DNA of 64,000 nucleotides from Bacteroidota bacterium (GTDB lineage: Bacteria > Bacteroidota > Bacteroidia > Chitinophagales > Chitinophagaceae): positions 1-64,000 of the forward strand of contig JAFAFR010000041.1 of the NCBI GenBank assembly GCA_023423405.1, read 5' to 3'. Shown piece after piece: positions 59,499 through 64,000 of the stretch. The notes below the pieces were generated by a model. The model made no database searches, was not told the DNA's origin, and worked only from the letters and a program-made list of their open reading frames with translations. Each line of letters begins with the position of its first letter. The first letter of the stretch is position 1. Both the position numbers and the translations under genes were made by a program.

Positions 59499-60827
59499 AT
59501 GAGGAACAAAGCTTTGATCTGGAGTGGAATAGTATCTATCGGGGGATTTCTTTTCGGATTTGATACGGCTGTAATTTCCGGTGCAGAACAATCCATTCAG
59601 CAATATTGGTCGTTATCGCCTTTTCAACATGGCCTCACCGTCTCCATGGCGTTGATCGGAACCATTTTCGGCGCCTTGCTCGGCAGTTACCCGGCGGAAA
59701 AATGGGGCAGGAGCAAAACGCTGAGCTGGATAGCCGTGCTTTACCTGGTGTCGTCTATTGGAACAGCAATGGCGCAGCACTGGGGGGTATTCCTGGTTTT
59801 CCGTTTCCTGGGCGGCCTGGGTGTAGGCGCCTCTTCGGTCGCAGCTCCCATTTATATTTCAGAAATAGCTCCAGCCGACAAACGGGGAAAACTGGTGGCA
59901 CTTTTCCAGTTCAATATCGTACTCGGCATCCTGGTTTCTTATTTATCCAATTATCTCATTGGGCAGGAATCCGAAAATGCCTGGCGCTGGATGCTGGGGG
60001 TACAGGCTGCACCTTCTCTTGTGTACCTACTGCTGCTCAACTTTATTCCCGAAAGTCCGCGATGGCTGTTGCTGCACACCAATAAGCGGGAGGAAGCCGG
60101 GCAGATACTGCGTCAGGTGAACCCTTCCGGCTATATGAACGATATTGCTGCCATTGAAGCAGCAGCGACGGAAGCACAGCAGCCATCGTCGGTGAACCTG
60201 TTCAGCCGGCAGCATCGGTTTCAGGTGTTCCTTGCCGTTAGTTTCGCAGTTTTCAACCAGGTATCAGGCATCAATGCCATTATCTATTATGCCCCAAGGA
60301 TATTTGAAATGACGGGTCTTGGACGTCACGCTGCCCTGTTGTCGAGCGTGGGCATCGGTTCCGTGAATTTCCTGTTCACCCTGCTGGCCCTGCAATTCAT
60401 CGACCGCTTTGGCAGAAAAACCCTGATGCTGATCGGTTCCTTTGGCCTGATCGCCACCCTGGCACTGGTATCGAGGGCTTTTTTCATCAACGACTTCAGC
60501 GATCATTCCGTGATCATTCTTCTGCTTATTTATATCGCCTTCTTTGCCTTTTCGCAGGGATCGGTGATATGGGTTTTCATTGCAGAGATTTTTCCCAACC
60601 AGGTTAGGGCAAAGGGCCAAACGCTGGGAAGCCTTACCCATTGGGTGATGGCGGCCGCTATAGCATTTGTTTTTCCCCTGCTGGCTGAAAGCATTGGCGG
60701 CGGCGCCACTTTTGCTTTTTTCGCGATCATGATGATCCTGCAATTGATTTTCGTGTGGAAGATCATGCCCGAAACCAAGGGGCATACACTGGAACAAATC
60801 GACAAAACACTCGCCATTCACGGATAG
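59499..60827 (+). CDS. MFS sugar transporter (sugar porter family)
   Basis: I start it at 59499 (MRNKALIWSGIVSIGGFLFG). The 442-residue inner-membrane protein has 12 helices and sugar-porter motifs: GFLFGFDTAVISGAEQ, the loop GRSKTLSW, PIYISEIAPADKRG, PESPRWLLLH, NQVSGINAIIYYAP, DRFGRKTLMLIG and PETKGHTLEQID. It should import a monosaccharide by proton symport. With fructokinase 2 bases downstream, the sugar is probably fructose. It resembles the position of BT1758 in the B. thetaiotaomicron fructan locus. Confidence 0.92.
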   Translation: MRNKALIWSGIVSIGGFLFGFDTAVISGAEQSIQQYWSLSPFQHGLTVSMALIGTIFGALLGSYPAEKWGRSKTLSWIAVLYLVSSIGTAMAQHWGVFLVFRFLGGLGVGASSVAAPIYISEIAPADKRGKLVALFQFNIVLGILVSYLSNYLIGQESENAWRWMLGVQAAPSLVYLLLLNFIPESPRWLLLHTNKREEAGQILRQVNPSGYMNDIAAIEAAATEAQQPSSVNLFSRQHRFQVFLAVSFAVFNQVSGINAIIYYAPRIFEMTGLGRHAALLSSVGIGSVNFLFTLLALQFIDRFGRKTLMLIGSFGLIATLALVSRAFFINDFSDHSVIILLLIYIAFFAFSQGSVIWVFIAEIFPNQVRAKGQTLGSLTHWVMAAAIAFVFPLLAESIGGGATFAFFAIMMILQLIFVWKIMPETKGHTLEQIDKTLAIHG

Positions 60828-60829
60828 CC

Positions 60830-61687
60830 ATGCAAAGAGAACCTGTTTCTGCAGCCTGCTTCGGCGAGGTGCTCTGGGATATTCTGCCCGAAGGAAAAAT
60901 ACTGGGCGGCGCACCGCTGAATGCCTGTTATCACCTCATCAAATCGGGACTGTCTTCCACCATTATCACCAGCATTGGTAATGATCCATCGGGAAAGGAG
61001 ATACGTGAAATCATGCTGCAGCGTGGCATTTGCACGGATCTCGTGCAGGAAACCCTGCAATATCCAACAGGCTATGTGCTTGCAGAGCCCGGGCCTGGCG
61101 GCGAAACAACCTATCGTTTCGGCGAAGACCTCGCGTGGGATCATATCGCCGTAACTGCGGAGAACCGGCTCGCCGTTTCCCAGGCAGATTACTTCATTTT
61201 CGGTACACTCGCTGCGAGATCGGCGGAGAGCCGCCGCAGCCTATTTGCCTTGCTGGAGCTGGCGCCAACCCCGGTGCTCGACATCAACCTGCGGCCTCCG
61301 CATGTGGACTACAATCTCCTGCCACGTTTGCTGCAACACGCGTCCATACTCAAACTGAACGAAAGCGAACTGGAACTGCTGGCCAGCCTGTTTGCCTGTA
61401 GCGGAAATACGAAACACCAGGTGGCGCAATTGGCGGCATCCTTTGGTATCAGCGAAATCATTCTTACCTGCGGAGCCAAAGGCGCCCTGGTCTGGAAGGA
61501 CGGAAATACCTGGTCACACCCCGGTTTTCGGGTAACCGTTGCCGATACCATCGGCAGCGGCGATGCGTTCCTGGCCGCCTACCTGGCCGGCAGGGCAACA
61601 GGCGAAAGCATGGAATCCAGGCTGGAGCGGGCGAACCGCCTGGCTGCTTTTGTGACTACGAAACAGGGCGCTTGTCCCGCTTATTAG
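60830..61687 (+). CDS. PfkB-family fructokinase
   Basis: I start it at 60830 (MQREPVSAACFGEVLWDILP), 2 bases after the MFS stop; the longer frame overlaps the MFS gene. The 285-residue cytoplasmic kinase has the ribokinase-like GEVLWDILPEG, GGAPLNACYHLIKSG, SIGNDPSGKEI, DINLRPPHVDYN, LKLNESELE, the anion hole/base segment DTIGSGDAFLAAYLAG and a TKQGACPAY end. Fructose phosphorylation is inferred from the fructan context and from similarity to PUL fructokinases. No signal peptide is present. Confidence 0.9.
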   Translation: MQREPVSAACFGEVLWDILPEGKILGGAPLNACYHLIKSGLSSTIITSIGNDPSGKEIREIMLQRGICTDLVQETLQYPTGYVLAEPGPGGETTYRFGEDLAWDHIAVTAENRLAVSQADYFIFGTLAARSAESRRSLFALLELAPTPVLDINLRPPHVDYNLLPRLLQHASILKLNESELELLASLFACSGNTKHQVAQLAASFGISEIILTCGAKGALVWKDGNTWSHPGFRVTVADTIGSGDAFLAAYLAGRATGESMESRLERANRLAAFVTTKQGACPAY

Positions 61688-61720
61688 TTATTTTTCAACC
61701 TGCAATCTTAAAACTGCAAT

Positions 61721-63394
61721 ATGACTTTACTTCAACGGTTGTTTTCCTTCGCATGTATCCTGTGCTGTGCGCAGGTTTTTGCGCAAAAACCATTCAACGC
61801 TTATTTTACGCCCGGTAAGAAATACCTGCAGCTCCCCGTAAAGAACGGTGCACCCAAAAAGAACCTGGAGTTGTGGAAAGATGGCGTACTGGTCCGCTAT
61901 TTCGACATGGAGCTGGCGGAGGACAAAGCCGATTGGTATGCGTATCTCGATATCAGCGAATGGAAAAATGCTCCCGTGGAATTGCGGGTGGATAAACTGG
62001 CGGAAGGCAGTTCAACTTTTCATCCCATTGTGCAGTCCGATCTCGATACCAATGCTGGCAAGCCTTACAGCGAAGCGCTGAGAGGGCAGTTCCATTTTTC
62101 ACCCAAACGGGGATGGACAAACGATCCCAACGGCATGTGTTATTACCAGGGACAATACCATCTTTTCTTCCAGCACAATCCTTATGGCCGTGGCTGGGGC
62201 AATATGACTTGGGGCCATGCCGTAAGCAAGGATATGATCCATTGGAAAGAAGTAGGCGATGCCCTGCATCCCGATGGCTATGGTCCCATGTTCAGCGGCA
62301 CGGCCGTGGTGGACTCGGCCAATACCAGTGGACTGGGGCAGCCGGGCAACCCGGCCATGGTGATGTTTTTTACCGGCGCGCGTGCCTGGTGCCAGGGGCT
62401 TGCGTGGACAACCGATGGCGAACGTTTTCAAAAACTGGACAGGGCAGCCGTGGCGCGGGTCCGGGCCGATAACCGCGATCCGAAAGTGTTCTGGTATGCA
62501 CCGGGAAAACACTGGGTGATGTTGTTTTGGGTAGAGGAGGAAGGAGGTCAGCACACCCAGCATTTCTTCCATTCCGCTAACCTGAAAGACTGGACACCTG
62601 CCTCCGTGGTGAAGGGCGGTATGGGCGACGATCGTTATCTTTTTGAATGTCCCGATTTTTTTGAGCTGCCCGTAGATGGCAACGAAGCAAACCGGAAATG
62701 GGTGTTATCGGCTGCCAATAGTATGTATGCGATCGGCAGCTTCGACGGAACAACTTTTACGCCGGAGGCCGAAAGACTGCTGAACCAGGTGGGCAGGGAT
62801 TACTATGCAGCACAGACTTTCAGCAACGATCCCACGGGACGCCGTGTTGAGATCGGCTGGTGGCGCACCGCAACCGACAAGGGCGACATGTGTTTCAATC
62901 AAAGCATGAGCATCCCGATGGAACTGAAACTGGTCACTACCCCCGAGGGAGTAAGGATGATAAGGGTTCCGGTGAAGGAACTGGAGGCGCTGCGCAGCAG
63001 TACCATCCGCAAAGGCGCCGTAACGGTTTCGGAAAAATCTGCCGACCCGCTCGCTGCCACACCGGCTGAGTTGCTCGAAATGCAAATGCTGTTGTCGCCC
63101 GGAAAAACGGGCACCATACGCTTTGATATCCGCGGCCTGTTACTGGAATACGATGTGGCTGCGGCCGAGCTGCGTTGCGATGGCGTAAAGGCAAAAGTTC
63201 CGCTGCAGAAAGGAGACCTTCAACTAACGGTATACGCCGACCGAACCGGTATTGAAGTGTTCGCCAACAACGGCCTGGTATATATGCCCATCAATAAAAA
63301 TATTTCAGGCAGTGCTTCCTCTATTAAGGTAAGCGGCGGAAAATGCCGGTTTAAACAGCTGGATGTTTTTGAACTGAAATCTGCCTGGGAATAG
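61721..63394 (+). CDS. GH32 fructan beta-fructosidase (levanase/inulinase type), exported
   Basis: This 557-residue enzyme has a signal peptide (CCAQVFAQK), so it is probably periplasmic. An N-terminal extra beta domain (about 20-110) precedes the five-bladed GH32 domain. The three catalytic motifs are clear: WTNDPNG (nucleophile Asp135), RDP at 252-254 and ECPDFF (acid/base Glu309). A C-terminal beta-sandwich follows (about 425-557). It releases fructose from beta-fructans or short fructo-oligosaccharides; exo or endo mode cannot be decided here. Its 3' end overlaps the convergent MFS gene by 44 bases. Confidence 0.93.
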   Translation: MTLLQRLFSFACILCCAQVFAQKPFNAYFTPGKKYLQLPVKNGAPKKNLELWKDGVLVRYFDMELAEDKADWYAYLDISEWKNAPVELRVDKLAEGSSTFHPIVQSDLDTNAGKPYSEALRGQFHFSPKRGWTNDPNGMCYYQGQYHLFFQHNPYGRGWGNMTWGHAVSKDMIHWKEVGDALHPDGYGPMFSGTAVVDSANTSGLGQPGNPAMVMFFTGARAWCQGLAWTTDGERFQKLDRAAVARVRADNRDPKVFWYAPGKHWVMLFWVEEEGGQHTQHFFHSANLKDWTPASVVKGGMGDDRYLFECPDFFELPVDGNEANRKWVLSAANSMYAIGSFDGTTFTPEAERLLNQVGRDYYAAQTFSNDPTGRRVEIGWWRTATDKGDMCFNQSMSIPMELKLVTTPEGVRMIRVPVKELEALRSSTIRKGAVTVSEKSADPLAATPAELLEMQMLLSPGKTGTIRFDIRGLLLEYDVAAAELRCDGVKAKVPLQKGDLQLTVYADRTGIEVFANNGLVYMPINKNISGSASSIKVSGGKCRFKQLDVFELKSAWE

Positions 63395-64000
63395 TTCGCA
63401 GTAACATACAGAACAGGAAGCCGGTAAAAGCAAGGCCTACGCCTACGTATTCCGGTGAGGTATAACCGAAACCGGCTGCGATGGGCAGGCCGCCCAGGAA
63501 GGCGCCGAGCGCATTGCCCGTGTTGGCGCTCGCCTGCAGTGTTGCGCTGGCCAGCATTTCAGATCCTTTCGCGTAACTGATCATCAGCATTTGCATGGGA
63601 GCAATCACGGCAAAGGCAATGGCGCCGGTAAGGAAGGTAAGCACGATGGACATAACCTGGAACCTCGAAAGCAGGGCCACCGTGAGCAGCGCAAGGACCA
63701 TGGTTAACAAAAGGAAGGCTGTTGTTTTCAGCGGGGAATATTTGTCGGCCAGTCTGCCGCCGGCAAAATTGCCTACCGCCATACCCAAACCTGCCACCAT
63801 CATGATGAGGGTCATGGAGCTGGCCGGAAACCCCGACACTTCTGTCATCAGCGGAGCGATATAGGAGATCCATGCAAACATACCACCGGTGCCGATGGCG
63901 GAAATGCCGATGATGGTCCAGAAAGCCTGGCTGCGGAAAACACGAAGGCTGTCCTTAACGCTTCCCTGTTGCTCCTGTTTCATTTCGGGCATCCATTTGT
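63351..64000 (-). CDS. MFS exporter (AraJ-like), C-terminal part, cut by the window edge
   Basis: The frame is open to the end of the window, so the N-terminal half lies outside. The visible about 215 residues begin at the central loop (KWMPEMKQEQQGS) and contain helices 7-12: FWTIIGISAIGTGGMFAWIS, MVAGLGMAVGNFAGGRLADK, AIAFAVIAPMQMLMIS and ASANTGNALGAFLGGLPI. The pattern matches DHA1-type sugar or drug exporters such as AraJ. The first Met in the window (63992) is internal. It overlaps the GH32 gene tail-to-tail and is probably not part of fructan uptake. Confidence 0.8.
   Translation of the reverse strand, partial: KWMPEMKQEQQGSVKDSLRVFRSQAFWTIIGISAIGTGGMFAWISYIAPLMTEVSGFPASSMTLIMMVAGLGMAVGNFAGGRLADKYSPLKTTAFLLLTMVLALLTVALLSRFQVMSIVLTFLTGAIAFAVIAPMQMLMISYAKGSEMLASATLQASANTGNALGAFLGGLPIAAGFGYTSPEYVGVGLAFTGFLFCMLLRTIPRQISVQKHPAV

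Noticed and set aside
1..64000. CRISPR array, tRNA or rRNA genes
   Set aside because: No regularly spaced repeat set and no cloverleaf or rRNA-like sequence was recognised in the intergenic regions; a covariance-model scan was not possible here.

Overview
The window reads as chromosomal DNA of a Bacteroidota bacterium, most likely family Chitinophagaceae. The basis is type IX secretion/gliding genes (gldJ-like, porV, porP/sprF), a SusC/SusD pair, a hybrid two-component regulator, AnmK, DUF4292, and promoter-like TAnnTTTG elements near start codons. Most of the window has balanced to GC-rich coding sequence with tight gene spacing. Two stretches are visibly AT-rich and look acquired: about 140-5090 and about 46613-47900.

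1-5.24 kb is an accessory graveyard of RHS/polymorphic-toxin tails next to an IS3 transposase fragment. Three copies of the same RHS anchor each run into a different C-terminal tip. Two tips encode the same predicted serine-hydrolase toxin (one broken, one open), each followed by a related short lipoprotein (one broken, one intact) that is a plausible immunity protein. A third tip is a zinc-peptidase-like remnant, and a fourth is unknown. A strong hairpin terminator closes the region.

5.3-31 kb is housekeeping: gldJ-like and porV (divergent), ispF, dut, DUF4292 lipoprotein, EnvC-like protein, pncB, an M16 peptidase pair, bshA, an M28 peptidase, a small conserved membrane protein, a DUF1254 lipoprotein, an RsmI-like methylase, an EI24 protein, 3-methyladenine glycosylase, porP/sprF, upp, anmK, a HAD hydrolase, a LiaF-like/DUF4288/LytS/LytTR operon, and adenine deaminase.

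31-49.4 kb holds two LolA-like paralogues, two Gfo/Idh/MocA oxidoreductases, a Tat-exported aminotransferase with an AEC carrier and a TPR-histidine kinase, the leucine cluster (leuC-leuD-leuA-type-leuB), a GH78 rhamnosidase, a decayed AlbA_2-type gene, and an EamA exporter with an Lrp/AsnC regulator.

49.9-63.4 kb is a fructan-type polysaccharide utilization locus: SusC, SusD, GH172 (DUF2961), a hybrid two-component regulator with a sugar-binding-protein sensor, a sugar-porter MFS, PfkB fructokinase and GH32. The inferred flow is SusCD import, periplasmic GH172/GH32 cleavage to fructose, inner-membrane uptake by the MFS and phosphorylation by the kinase, with the regulator sensing the free sugar. 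The closest known layout is the Bacteroides thetaiotaomicron fructan locus, but GH172 points to difructose-anhydride or alpha-fructofuranoside substrates. A partial MFS exporter runs off the right edge.

The most interesting non-coding signals are a near-consensus Lrp box in front of the lrp gene, a 21-bp-phased direct repeat in front of the LytTR operon, and a 21-bp-phased direct repeat plus a third related copy in the divergent region of the fructan regulator. No tRNA, rRNA, riboswitch or CRISPR array was seen.
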